Below are positions 1-8,254 of a stretch of 64,000 nt of DNA, piece after piece (the stretch's first letter is position 1; every line of letters starts with the position of its first letter). The notes under the pieces are model-generated. The model worked only from the letters and a program-made list of their open reading frames with translations, had not been told where the DNA came from and searched no databases. The position numbers were made by a program, and so were the translations under genes. This DNA is from an uncultured Clostridia bacterium (GTDB lineage Bacteria; Bacillota; Clostridia; TANB77; CAG-508), in the NCBI GenBank assembly GCA_934182465.1, contig CAKPRG010000001.1, forward strand, positions 124,001 through 188,000. Reading direction: 5' to 3'.

Positions 1-1
1 T

Positions 2-280
2 CGATTGCAATCTGGTCACTTTATTCTAAATTCGAAATGGATTGAAATGTATGATATATCAAAAATTACCAGTCATTTCACATTTAAAAACATTTCTCAA
101 GAAAGAATTAATGAAATTGATCAGTACTACAAAGCTTACCGTTCTTTCCCGCATCCACTTATTGTTTCTGGAAACGACTGGCTTTTTTATGGCAAACATA
201 TTTTGTACTATGCAAAACGGCATAAAATAAACAAAGTATCAGCTATTGTACTTCACAATGTGGAAGTTTTTGACCGATGA
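2..280 (+). CDS. C-terminal part of a ParB/sulfiredoxin-fold-like protein (partial)
   Basis: The frame is open to the left edge, so only the last ~92 codons are visible. The pattern of a basic helix, HPLIVSGNDWLFYGKH, then a short helix and VSAIVL resembles the core of ParB-like nuclease/DNA-binding domains, where a conserved 'preferred value, known address' segment is followed by an Ala-rich helix and a beta strand. This is fold-level resemblance only and no catalytic residue can be assigned. Codon 72 is CGG, a codon almost absent elsewhere in the window. Here the zero frame continues sensibly to the TGA at 278-280, while a +1 shift would stop after a few codons. The slightly higher GC of this stretch may mean the gene is acquired. 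A strong terminator follows directly. Confidence 0.4.
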   Translation, partial: RLQSGHFILNSKWIEMYDISKITSHFTFKNISQERINEIDQYYKAYRSFPHPLIVSGNDWLFYGKHILYYAKRHKINKVSAIVLHNVEVFDR

Positions 281-284
281 CCTA

Positions 285-328
285 CAGGCACTTATTTCGG
301 CTACGAATAAGTGCCTGCCTCTTTTTTT
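285..328 (+). terminator. Rho-independent terminator
   Basis: A 12-bp perfect stem (285-296 with 306-317, arms starting CAGGCACTTATT) and a 9-nt loop are followed by a T-rich tract at 320-327. It ends the partial + gene. The T-tract lies only on the + side, so it does not obviously serve the converging minus-strand hydrolase gene. Confidence 0.9.
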
Positions 329-1280
329 ATAAATTTATATATTTTTCTATAAAATCTTCTACTGTTTTCCAATATTTTTCAGGATCTACTTTGGATGCTC
401 GAATATGTCCTGCATTTTCAATTACCAACTTTTCTTTTGGTGCATTTGTAGAATTAAAATTTTTTTCCAACATATAAAATGGTACAAAGTTGTCTAAACT
501 ACCATGTATAAATAAAATTGGGACTTTTGCATTTTTCAATTGTTTAACTGCTGAAGCTTCTTCTAGAAAATATCCTGCTCTCACTTTTGTAGTAATACTT
601 GCTACATTTAAAAATGGAAATGCTTTAAGTTTAAATATTTTATCCAATTGATATTCAAATTCTTCACAAACTGAAGTATATCCACTATCTTCAATTGCAA
701 GCTTTACATTACTTGGCAAAGTTTCTCCAGTTGTCATCATTACAGTTGATGCTCCCATTGAAACACCAAATAAAATTATTTGACTTTCTTTTGATTTATC
801 TACTATATAATTTATCCAATTTAATATATCTAATCTATCTTTCCAACCCATTCCTATGTAATCTCCACCACTTAAGCCTACTCCTCTTAAATCTACAACT
901 AATATGTTGTAACCTTTGTTAAAAAATATTTCTGCAAAATCTCCCATTTCTAGTCCTTGACTAGCATATCCATGAACAATTATTACCCATTTATCGGTAT
1001 CTACATGCATACCTTCATAACTATGTAATTTTAAGCCATCATTTGTAGTAATATATACACTTTGAGTATTTTCAGTTAACCATTTTTCCAATATTTTTTC
1101 TTCTGTTAAATTATCTTTTCCAATTTCTTCAGTTTCTGAATTCTTGTTAAATATATCCTTTTTAGATGTTTTTGCGCTTATTGCATAATTATATAAAAAA
1201 TTTCCTAATATACTTAACATTATTAGAAAAGTAAATAAAATAATACTTAATACAAACATAAATCTTTTAAAAATTTTCAT
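327..1280 (-). CDS. Membrane-anchored alpha/beta hydrolase
   Basis: The product is 317 aa. An N-terminal hydrophobic segment (about residues 8-30) should anchor it in the membrane with the catalytic domain outside. An alpha/beta hydrolase fold follows: oxyanion-region HGYASQG near residue 104, the nucleophile elbow GVSMG with Ser174, acid Asp263 in HGSLDNFVP, and His292 in AGH. The closest familiar relatives are the YqkD/BAAT-like serine hydrolases common in Clostridia, whose substrate is usually unknown. AAGGAAT lies 5 nt before the ATG. The gene starts 10 nt after the comEA-like stop at 1291, so the two are probably co-transcribed. Function beyond esterase/peptidase-like hydrolysis cannot be given. 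Confidence 0.85.
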   Translation of the reverse strand: MKIFKRFMFVLSIILFTFLIMLSILGNFLYNYAISAKTSKKDIFNKNSETEEIGKDNLTEEKILEKWLTENTQSVYITTNDGLKLHSYEGMHVDTDKWVIIVHGYASQGLEMGDFAEIFFNKGYNILVVDLRGVGLSGGDYIGMGWKDRLDILNWINYIVDKSKESQIILFGVSMGASTVMMTTGETLPSNVKLAIEDSGYTSVCEEFEYQLDKIFKLKAFPFLNVASITTKVRAGYFLEEASAVKQLKNAKVPILFIHGSLDNFVPFYMLEKNFNSTNAPKEKLVIENAGHIRASKVDPEKYWKTVEDFIEKYINL

Positions 1281-1290
1281 CTTATTCCTT

Positions 1291-1930
1291 TTAAACAGTA
1301 ATTTTTTCTTTTATGCTCTCAAACTTTTTATCACCTATTCCTTTTACACTTTTTAGTTCTTCTATGTTTTTAAATTTTCCATTTTGTTTTCTATATTCTA
1401 TAATTCTCTCTGCTAATGCTGGTCCTATTCCATCTATTGTTTCTAAATCAGCTTGTGTTGCTGTATTTATATTAATTTTTCCACTTTTTTCATAGCTTTT
1501 ATTTCCTGATGAAGTTTTTATATTAAATTCTTCAATATCTTCATCTTCTCCGTAATTCCATTATTTTTTTCATTTCTTCTTTACTATAAATATATATTTT
1601 TTCTCCATCTTGTAAAACATAAGCCAAATTTAAATTACTAGTATCTGATTCTTCTGTAAATCCTCCAGCTTTTTCAATTGCATCAACTAACCTACTTCCT
1701 TCTTCTAATTCTATTACTCCTCTATTTTTTATTTCTCCATCTATATGAACTTTTATCATTGTTTTTTCCTCCTCTTTTATTGAATCTTCTTTAGTAGTGC
1801 TTATATTATCTATATTCTCTATTATAAAATTATCATTATTTTCCTTATTTCTAATACTTTTTATAAGTATAATTCCCAAAATCACAAAAATTATACATAT
1901 TATTTTTTCATATTTTTTAAATTTATTAAT
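1291..1930 (-). CDS. comEA: ComEA-like DNA-binding protein, split by a +1 frameshift at CGG
   Basis: ComEA is the membrane-anchored double-strand DNA receptor of competence. The first frame gives an N-terminal hydrophobic helix, an acidic linker and an SLBB-type domain (VHIDGEIKNRGVIELEEGSR region), then runs into TGA at 1541. The next frame continues directly with a linker and the hallmark helix-hairpin-helix pair (INTATQADLETIDGIGPA and LKSVKGIGDKK) to the TAA at 1291. The break lies at TTA CGG AGA (1550-1552): skipping one base reads GGA (Gly) and restores one ~210-aa protein. The first ordinary start in frame is GTG at 1885, but it would cut the membrane helix in half. An ATT codon at 1928-1930, 8-9 nt after GAGGT, would give a full helix. 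No comEB/comEC is visible nearby. Confidence 0.8.
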
Positions 1931-2079
1931 ATTTATCTACCTCTTTTCTATGTTAAATTTTGTTATTTAGCTTAGCAATTCTTACATTTACATATCTCAA
2001 TTTATACTCCTCTAATTCTTCTATTTTATTATCTAAAAATCTTAATCTAACATTATTCTTGCTATTCTTTTTAAAATGG

Positions 2080-2108
2080 TTGAATTTTATTTTTATTTAA
2101 TATATTAT
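2080..2108 (+). promoter_or_regulatory. Sigma-A-type promoter for dacA
   Basis: TTGAAT (2080-2085), a 17-bp spacer and TATTAT (2103-2108) stand 45 bp before the dacA start, with AGGAGA as ribosome binding site. This is a pattern match only. Confidence 0.5.
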
Positions 2109-2152
2109 TATAACGTTAGTCAAAAAACAGTTTATTTTATAGGAGAAATTAA

Positions 2153-3421
2153 ATGAATCTAAAGAAAAAATTTATCTATTTAGTATTAATTTTTAGTATT
2201 TTAATACCATTTTGTACAAATTATTGTTTTGCAGTTGAAGAAAACAAGCTAAATATTTATTCAGAAGCTGCAATTATCGTAGAAAATTCTACAGGAAAAA
2301 TCTTATATCAGAAAAATGCAAAGGAAAAACGCTATCCTGCTAGTACAACAAAGGTTATGACTGCACTTTTAACACTAGAAAATTGTAAACTTTCTGATAT
2401 AGCTACAGTAAGTGCAGATGCCATAATTCTTCCAAGTGGTTATGCTAATGCAAATTTACAAGTTGGTGAAGAATTATCTATAGAAAATTTACTTTATGCT
2501 TTACTTGTAAAATCTGCAAATGAAGCAGCAACAGTCTTAGCAGAGCATATTGCTGGGAGTGTTGATAAATTTGCCGATATGATGAATCAAAGAGCTAAAG
2601 AATTAGGTTGTGAAAACACACATTTTGTTAATCCAAATGGAATTCATAATGAAAATCACTATACCACAGCATATGATTTATACCTAATTGCACAAGAAGC
2701 TATGAAAAATGAAACTTTTAGAAAAATTGTTACAACAACAAGTTATACTTTACCAGCTACTAATAAATATCCAGAAGCTAATCGTTCTTTTCCAAATACT
2801 AATGATTTAATTCGTGTAAATAAAAGTAATCGTGCTGATAATTACTACTATAAAGATGCAATTGGAATAAAAACTGGCTATACTAAGGAAGCTAAAAATT
2901 GTTTAATATCAGCAAGTAATCGAGATGGTTTAGAATTTATTTCAGTTGTATTAGGAGCTGGAACTACAGAAAGTGGATTAAGTGAAAGATATATTGATAC
3001 AATAAATTTATTTAATTATGGTTATGATAACTATTCTAAAAAAATTATAAAAGAAAAAGGTAATACTATCGAAACTATTGAAATAAAAAATGGTACAAAA
3101 GAAACTAAAAACTTAAATTTAGTGTTAAAAGACAATATAGAGGCTTTTGTTAAAAATGATTTTAAAATTGAAGATATAAATCCAACTATAACTTTAAATA
3201 ATAATTTAGTTGCACCAATAATAACAGATGATACAGTTGGCACTATTTCTTATTCGATAGATGGTATTGAATATAAATCAGATTTATTAGCTGGTAGTAC
3301 AGTATATGCTAAAACTGATATTAGTATTTATTTAGTTGTCGCTGGTTTAGCAATATTATTATTTGCAATAATATTGATGCCTAAGAAAAAACATTCAAAA
3401 CATTCTAGAAATAAACATTAA
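2153..3421 (+). CDS. dacA: D-alanyl-D-alanine carboxypeptidase (penicillin-binding protein 5 type)
   Basis: The enzyme removes the terminal D-Ala from peptidoglycan pentapeptides outside the cell. The 422-aa product has a signal peptide (residues 1-28, cleavage near CFA-VEEN), then the S11 peptidase domain with all three active-site motifs: SxxK as STTK (Ser64-Lys67), SxN as SAN (121-123) and KTG in GIKTGYT. A C-terminal beta domain follows, and a terminal hydrophobic helix (ISIYLVVAGLAILLFAI) with a basic tail anchors it to the membrane. Length and order match DacA/DacF of Firmicutes. It is a single gene with its own promoter and terminator. DacF-type sporulation variants cannot be excluded. 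Confidence 0.93.
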   Translation: MNLKKKFIYLVLIFSILIPFCTNYCFAVEENKLNIYSEAAIIVENSTGKILYQKNAKEKRYPASTTKVMTALLTLENCKLSDIATVSADAIILPSGYANANLQVGEELSIENLLYALLVKSANEAATVLAEHIAGSVDKFADMMNQRAKELGCENTHFVNPNGIHNENHYTTAYDLYLIAQEAMKNETFRKIVTTTSYTLPATNKYPEANRSFPNTNDLIRVNKSNRADNYYYKDAIGIKTGYTKEAKNCLISASNRDGLEFISVVLGAGTTESGLSERYIDTINLFNYGYDNYSKKIIKEKGNTIETIEIKNGTKETKNLNLVLKDNIEAFVKNDFKIEDINPTITLNNNLVAPIITDDTVGTISYSIDGIEYKSDLLAGSTVYAKTDISIYLVVAGLAILLFAIILMPKKKHSKHSRNKH

Positions 3422-3447
3422 ATTGATCTTAATATAATTATTATAGA

Positions 3448-3480
3448 GACTTGCTTGATAAAAAGCAAGTCTTTTTGTTT
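3448..3480 (+). terminator. Rho-independent terminator of dacA
   Basis: A 9-bp perfect stem (GACTTGCTT 3448-3456 with AAGCAAGTC 3463-3471), a 6-nt loop, and a T-tract at 3472-3480. Confidence 0.9.
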
Positions 3481-3505
3481 AATTACTTTATAAAATTTTT
3501 CAAAC

Positions 3506-3847
3506 TTATTTTTTCAAATATTCTACTATATTTTTTCCAATATTTTTATCACCATTAAATATTAAGTCTTGCATATCTTCATTTTTAAAGTTTGTATATT
3601 TGTTTAGTAACATCGTTGGATTTACATTTAAAGCTAAACAGATTTTCAAGAAATTTATAATAGAACATGAATATAGACCTTTTTCAATAGCTCTTATATA
3701 ACTTTCTGAAAGGAATGTTTTATCAGCTATTTTTTCTACGCTTATCTTTTTATTTTTTCTAATTTTACTTAATTCCATTCCTAAATACTTCAATATACAT
3801 TCTTTTTCATCTATTAAAATCTCTGTGGTAAAATTTTTATTTTCCAT
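3506..3847 (-). CDS. XRE-family transcriptional regulator
   Basis: A small DNA-binding protein of 113 aa when started at the ATG at 3847, which has GGAGG 6-7 nt upstream (an upstream in-frame ATG lacks one). A helix-turn-helix of the Cro/CI type spans roughly residues 25-80 (LSKIRKNKKISVEKIADKTF, then SESYIRAIEKGLYS). The C-terminal 30 residues are charged and unassigned. An imperfect inverted repeat (ACATA, 6 nt, TATGT) just upstream of the start could be its own operator. The target genes are unknown. It faces away from dacA and shares no operon. Confidence 0.8.
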   Translation of the reverse strand: MENKNFTTEILIDEKECILKYLGMELSKIRKNKKISVEKIADKTFLSESYIRAIEKGLYSCSIINFLKICLALNVNPTMLLNKYTNFKNEDMQDLIFNGDKNIGKNIVEYLKK

Positions 3848-3952
3848 ACTATTTCCTCCATTTATATGCAAACATATTTTCGTATGTAAATGTATTATAT
3901 CATATGAAATAAAAGAAATAAAGTAAAATAAAAAAAATATTTATAATGTAAT

Positions 3953-4018
3953 TAGAAAAATAAAAGTCATTAACTATATAATCTGTGTATCATTGTTTCA
4001 ATTATATAGTTAATGGCT
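3953..4018 (-). terminator. Rho-independent terminator of the AgrC-like kinase gene
   Basis: An 18-bp stem with one G-U pair (3965-3982 with 4001-4018, arms ending CATTAACTATATAAT) and an 18-nt loop. On the minus strand it is followed by a TTTTATTTTT tract. Confidence 0.8.
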
Positions 4019-4059
4019 TGTATAATGTATTATTTTCATTTTGTATTTAGAGATTCCAT

Positions 4060-4791
4060 TTAATGATTTATTGTTAAAGTTTGTTTAAAATAGTCATTGC
4101 TTTTTGAAGTATTTAATTTTAAACTTTTAGTTTTGCTTATAATATTTTTTACTTTCCATAATCCTAAACCACTATTATGTTCAGTTGATTTTGTTGAAAA
4201 ATTTTTTTGATAAATTTCTCTTATACTTACATTTTTATTCACATAATTATTTTCAATAACAATTACATGTTGATTATATTGATAATTTTTTACAATCTGA
4301 ATATATACATTTCTTTGTTCCTTACATTCATCTGCTGCTTCAATAGCATTATCAAATAATATACCTAAAATTCTAGTTATTTCATAAATATCTTCTTTTA
4401 TTTCTTTTAAATTACACATAATTTCTATATTCATAGTTATATTCTTTTCTTTTGCTGTTTTGTATTTATTAGCTAATAAAGTAAATATAGCACAATTTTC
4501 TTTTAAAATCCTTCTAAAAATTTCAGACATTTTTGTATCTTCACATTCATTCATAATTTTAAAATAATATTCTCTTAACTTCTCCATATCATCAGTTCTA
4601 ATAAATCCACCAATAACTTGCATAATGTTGTTAAAATCATGCTTAAAAGCTCTCACCGTATCATTTTCTCTTCTTAACATTTGATTGCTTTTTCTTAACT
4701 TAGCAATACAGTTTTTTAACCTTTTTTTGGATTTTGACTCGAATAATTTTGAAAGTTTTCTTAATTTTCTTAAAATGATATTATTTTTCAT
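4060..4791 (-). CDS. Soluble AgrC-like GHKL histidine kinase
   Basis: A 243-aa histidine kinase with an N-terminal coiled coil (about 1-45). The phosphoacceptor motif RAFKHDFNN is typical of AgrC/peptide-pheromone kinases, and a GHKL ATPase domain has an N box LFDNAIEAADE and a G box GLGLWKVKNI. AgrC proteins normally carry five to seven membrane helices before this point. None is present here and the gene starts cleanly at ATG 4791, so the kinase is cytosolic. It is divergent from the Spo0A-like gene at 5031 across an extremely AT-rich 239-bp gap and may share regulation with it. It could act as a phosphotransfer or phosphatase partner. No AgrB/AgrD is seen. Confidence 0.8.
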   Translation of the reverse strand: MKNNIILRKLRKLSKLFESKSKKRLKNCIAKLRKSNQMLRRENDTVRAFKHDFNNIMQVIGGFIRTDDMEKLREYYFKIMNECEDTKMSEIFRRILKENCAIFTLLANKYKTAKEKNITMNIEIMCNLKEIKEDIYEITRILGILFDNAIEAADECKEQRNVYIQIVKNYQYNQHVIVIENNYVNKNVSIREIYQKNFSTKSTEHNSGLGLWKVKNIISKTKSLKLNTSKSNDYFKQTLTINH

Positions 4792-5030
4792 ATAATTTCA
4801 CTCCCCTTATAAAATTTTTTCTTGTGTAATGCTTGCATTGTATCATTATTTTTTTTGTTTTTTTTAAAAAGAAGAAAAAATAGTAAAAAAATACATTAAT
4901 TCTACTAATTTTACACTTTTTATAAAAAATTTGAAAAAAATATGAAAAATTTTTAAATTTTTGAAACTTTTTTTGTAATTTAGTTCCTCTAATAGTTATA
5001 AAAAGAAAATACACTTTTGGGAGGAAAAAA

Positions 5031-5747
5031 ATGTTAGATATCTTATTGTATAGTGAAGACACAGAATTGTCTCAATTAATTTCAAGTTATTTGTTAGAAC
5101 AAAACAAACATTTTCGTATTTTACATGTTTTATCTGAAGAAGCAGATTTAATAACTTTTCTTCAAAAATCTCATTTTGATTTTTTAATTTTAGTAACTGA
5201 AAAAGAGGAAAATTCTCATATTTTTGATTATTTAAATAAGTTTAATATTGAAAATCATTTAAATTCAATAATTGTTGTTTCTGGTAATGCAGAACTTAAA
5301 AAAATTTTAAGAAAAAGTCGTTTTTTAGCAAAAAGTTTCAACAAAAATACTAACCCTCAAACTCTTGCTAAACAAATTTCTAATGTAATTGAAGAAAAAT
5401 ATGCGTATAACAAAAATATCAAAGCTAGAATTATTCATGAACTTTATTACATAGGTTTTAAACCATATCATAAAGGAACAGGTTTTATGGCAGAAAGTAT
5501 TTATATGGTATATCAAAAAGATGCTCATTTATGTGATAATTTTGAAAAAAATATTTATCCTATGGTTGCTGCAAAATATAATACAACTACAACAAATGTA
5601 AAATCTGATATTATAAAATCTATTAATTCTATGTATGCAGAATGTGAACTTAGCAAATTACAAAGTTATTTTCACTTTAGCACAGATTTCAGACCAACTA
5701 CTAAAATGATCATATATACAGTTATTAGTAATATTGCTCAAAATTAA
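5031..5747 (+). CDS. Spo0A-like DNA-binding regulator with a degenerate receiver
   Basis: The C-terminal ~110 residues match the Spo0A effector domain: RIIHELYYIGFKPYHKGTGF, then IYPMVAAKYNTTTTNVKSDI (recognition helix region) and FRPTTKMIIYTVISNIA. This fold binds 0A-box DNA. The N-terminal ~120 residues have the alternating strand/helix pattern of a receiver, but at the usual phospho-Asp position (FDFLILVTE, against the family's DLxLLD) the acid is replaced by Val. The first strand retains SED. It therefore probably works without phosphorylation, or is switched by protein contact. GGGAGG precedes the ATG. Divergent from the AgrC-like kinase and followed by a secreted-protein gene. It is not the canonical spo0A, which has an intact receiver. 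Confidence 0.8.
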   Translation: MLDILLYSEDTELSQLISSYLLEQNKHFRILHVLSEEADLITFLQKSHFDFLILVTEKEENSHIFDYLNKFNIENHLNSIIVVSGNAELKKILRKSRFLAKSFNKNTNPQTLAKQISNVIEEKYAYNKNIKARIIHELYYIGFKPYHKGTGFMAESIYMVYQKDAHLCDNFEKNIYPMVAAKYNTTTTNVKSDIIKSINSMYAECELSKLQSYFHFSTDFRPTTKMIIYTVISNIAQN

Positions 5748-5858
5748 CTTTTTTTACACTTTTTTCAGCTTTTTGGTTTTTATAAGCAATTTTAGTATAT
5801 ATTAAATATGTATTTAGAAATAGATACATATTTAATTTTTATTTTTAGGAGGTTGTTT

Positions 5859-6281
5859 ATGAAAAGTTTAAAAGTAACAAAAATTTTAATTGTTTTTGCA
5901 ATTTTATCTGTGCTACTTTCTTCATTTGCTTCAATACCAGCATTTGCATCTGGTGATGATGGAATATCAACCGCTGCTTATGAAACTTATTATAGTAAGG
6001 CATTCATTGGTGAATATCGTACTGGTGTTAAATATATGGATGGAGAATATATGGCATTTGAAATCACATGTATTGCTGATGATAACCAAGATCATAGAGT
6101 ATATGTAGATCTTTATAGAACATCTACAAATACAACTGTAACTTATCCTGTTCATTCTGATGGGTATAAGAGAAAATATGATGGAATTAAACTATATGGT
6201 GGTGCTTCTTCTAGTTTTACTTTAAGATGTAATGAAAATGTAAAAATATCATTCAATTTAGTTTTTTATAGTTGGCATTAA
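5859..6281 (+). CDS. Small secreted protein of unknown function
   Basis: A 140-aa protein starting at ATG 5859, preceded by AGGAGG at 7 nt (an upstream in-frame ATG has no such site). A clear signal peptide (KILIVFAILSVLLSSFASIPAFA) with an AFA-SG cleavage site is followed by a ~105-residue mature part rich in Tyr, Thr and Ser and probably all beta. Only one Cys is present in the mature chain. I do not recognise the family. Its position directly after the Spo0A-like regulator suggests that it is a target or output of that regulator. It could be a small bacteriocin-like or surface protein, but there is no leader-peptide motif or immunity gene to support that. Confidence 0.7.
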   Translation: MKSLKVTKILIVFAILSVLLSSFASIPAFASGDDGISTAAYETYYSKAFIGEYRTGVKYMDGEYMAFEITCIADDNQDHRVYVDLYRTSTNTTVTYPVHSDGYKRKYDGIKLYGGASSSFTLRCNENVKISFNLVFYSWH

Positions 6282-6306
6282 TATTAAATTATTCAACATA
6301 CACGAA

Positions 6307-6341
6307 AATAGATAGGCTCATCACCTATCTATTATTTTTTT
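6307..6341 (+). terminator. Rho-independent terminator
   Basis: A 10-bp perfect stem (AATAGATAGG 6307-6316 with CCTATCTATT 6324-6333), a 7-nt loop and T-tract 6335-6341. The 3' arm overlaps the stop codon of the converging anti-sigma gene. Confidence 0.88.
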
Positions 6342-7486
6342 GTTATTTGATATTCATTTGTTTTTCCATTATATTCAATTTCTATATTTATTTTTTGTTT
6401 ATCTTTTTCTTCATACATATTTACAACAAACAATTTCTTTCCTTGTTCTAAATTTTCAATATAATATGTACTAGCTTCATCTTTTTTTAATATTCCTTTT
6501 TCAATAACTTTAAAATCTATATCATTAGCTTCTATTAATAAATTTAATCCTGTTTCATCACATATTGCTTTTCTTATTTTTATGTCATTATTTTGAATAT
6601 TTTTTTCAATTATATTATACGATAAATCTGCTGTTTCTAAATTATTTTCTAACTTTATACTATATTCTAATTTAAAATCTACACTATATTTATTTAAGTC
6701 GGTATCATTTTTATCTCCTGTGTCATCTTTATAAAATCTAATTTTGTTTGCATAAATATTTAACTCTTTAAATTTTGGAATTTCTTTTGCCATAACAAAA
6801 AATACATTTTTCATATGATGTTCATCTTGTACAATTGCTTTATTACCATAAAAACTATCTTCAATATCTTGTTGATAAATAAATGTTCCTTCTTCATTTG
6901 TAATCTTTATATCTCCAAAAGTAACATTATTTACATCTTTTTCATACAAACTAAAATCTGTTTCTATATCAAAAACTATATATAAACTTAAATCATTCAT
7001 TAAAACATACGAAATTTTTATTCCTACTCCATTTTGTTTAATATAGTCCATATTAATGTTTTGTAGTTCTCCGTTTTCAATTGCATCTTCTATACCTTTA
7101 TTGTCAAAATTTATGTCACTTAAATTAAATACATTCATTAAATAATCTAAAAAAGATGTAGCATGAACAAAATATGTTATTCCAAATATGCATATTAATA
7201 CTGTTGCAGACTGCAATATTCTCATAGATTGTCTTTGTACTATTTTTCTAAAATTTTTAAATTTTTCTAATAAATTTTGTTTATGTGCAGTAAATGATAA
7301 GAATTTTTTATTGTGTTTACTTGTGAAAGCTGTTTGAATTGCATTTTCAAAATTATATGGAACTTCTACAGTTTGATTACTATAATATTCTTTAAGCTTT
7401 TTTTCTATTAGTTCTTCTGTTTTATTTGAATCCGAATTAGCTTTATTTCCAAATGATTTTATAAAAGATTTTTCATTTGGTTTCAT
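6332..7486 (-). CDS. DUF4179-like membrane anti-sigma factor
   Basis: The gene overlaps the end of the ECF sigma gene by 4 bp (ATGA), the usual layout of a sigma factor and its membrane anti-sigma partner. The 384-aa product has a charged cytosolic N-terminal domain (1-~100), one transmembrane helix (about 101-120, SATVLICIFGITYFVHAT) and a large outer domain of beta-rich, acidic sequence. This is the organisation of DUF4179-type proteins common in Clostridia. By inference the N-terminal part binds the sigma factor and the outer part senses an envelope signal. There is no zinc-binding HxxxCxxC anti-sigma motif, so this is not the classical ZAS type. Confidence 0.7.
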   Translation of the reverse strand: MKPNEKSFIKSFGNKANSDSNKTEELIEKKLKEYYSNQTVEVPYNFENAIQTAFTSKHNKKFLSFTAHKQNLLEKFKNFRKIVQRQSMRILQSATVLICIFGITYFVHATSFLDYLMNVFNLSDINFDNKGIEDAIENGELQNINMDYIKQNGVGIKISYVLMNDLSLYIVFDIETDFSLYEKDVNNVTFGDIKITNEEGTFIYQQDIEDSFYGNKAIVQDEHHMKNVFFVMAKEIPKFKELNIYANKIRFYKDDTGDKNDTDLNKYSVDFKLEYSIKLENNLETADLSYNIIEKNIQNNDIKIRKAICDETGLNLLIEANDIDFKVIEKGILKKDEASTYYIENLEQGKKLFVVNMYEEKDKQKINIEIEYNGKTNEYQITKK

Positions 7487-8013
7487 TTCTTATCACCTCC
7501 TATATAATTTTGCTTTATTTTTTCCTTGGAACGCTTCATTATTGTTTTTACAGTATTTTCTTTTTTATCTAATACATAAGCAACTTCTTTAACAGTATAA
7601 TTATTTTGATAAAATAATTTAAATATTAATTTTTCTTCATAAGATAACTTCTCAATTAACTTTTCAAAACTCATATCATTTATAAACTTATCAATATTAG
7701 TAATTTCTTCTGAGAGTTCTTCTGGCTCTACATCCCCAAATCCAAATATATTTTTTATTTTTCTTTTCCTATAAATATGATTACATTCGTTAATTAATAT
7801 TTTTACAAACCAGGTTCTATAAAACTTATTCTTTCGAAGCGTTTTCAACCTTCTAAATGCTATAATCATTGTTTCTTGGATAGCATCCTCAATGTCATCT
7901 TCATTATCTAATCTAGTTCTTGCTACACCATACAATTCACTTTTCATACTTATAATAATTTTTGTAAAAGCCTCTTCATTTCCACTTTTCGCTAGATCTA
8001 ACAGTTCTTCCAT
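7483..8013 (-). CDS. ECF-type RNA polymerase sigma factor
   Basis: A 176-aa sigma-70 family protein with region 2 (about 10-75, including DNEDDIEDAIQETMIIAFRR) and region 4 (about 115-170, LSYEEKLIFKLFYQNNYTVK, then VAYVLDKKENTVKTIMKRS) and no region 1 or 3, as expected for extracytoplasmic-function sigma factors of the SigV/SigW type. Translationally coupled to the anti-sigma gene. Such pairs are usually autoregulated, but I could not place a convincing ECF promoter upstream. Confidence 0.9.
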   Translation of the reverse strand: MEELLDLAKSGNEEAFTKIIISMKSELYGVARTRLDNEDDIEDAIQETMIIAFRRLKTLRKNKFYRTWFVKILINECNHIYRKRKIKNIFGFGDVEPEELSEEITNIDKFINDMSFEKLIEKLSYEEKLIFKLFYQNNYTVKEVAYVLDKKENTVKTIMKRSKEKIKQNYIGGDKK

Positions 8014-8148
8014 TATTTCTTCCTATTTCTTTTATTAAAATATTGTTGTCAAAGTTATTTCTGTGCTTCCTACTCTTCAATTCTAAATATTTTAACATAA
8101 TATTGGTATTTTCGCAATTCCCGAATTCGATATTTTGGTATATTCTTC

Positions 8149-8192
8149 AAAAAAACTTCTATTATTAGTATTTTATTTACTAATAATAGAAG
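8149..8192 (-). terminator. Rho-independent terminator of the rRNA methyltransferase gene
   Basis: A 15-bp perfect stem (8156-8170 with 8178-8192), a 7-nt loop and, on the minus strand, seven consecutive T. It sits ~60 bp beyond the restored stop at 8255, which fits the frameshifted, longer reading of the gene. Confidence 0.88.
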
Positions 8193-8254
8193 TCTATTGT
8201 TTATTATTTATTTTTAGAATAATTCAAACACAATATTAAACTTTACTTGTTTTA

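Noticed and set aside
4650..4680. ACGG within the kinase gene as another shift site
   Set aside because: The codons are ACG GTG in frame, and NDTVRAFKHDF continues correctly; CGG is not the zero-frame codon. The same holds for the many TAC-GGN, AAC-GGN and GAC-GGN cases.
4781..5062. 93-codon minus-strand open frame between the AgrC-like and Spo0A-like genes
   Set aside because: It is made of poly-A/T codons (Phe/Lys runs), overlaps both real starts, and has no ribosome binding site.
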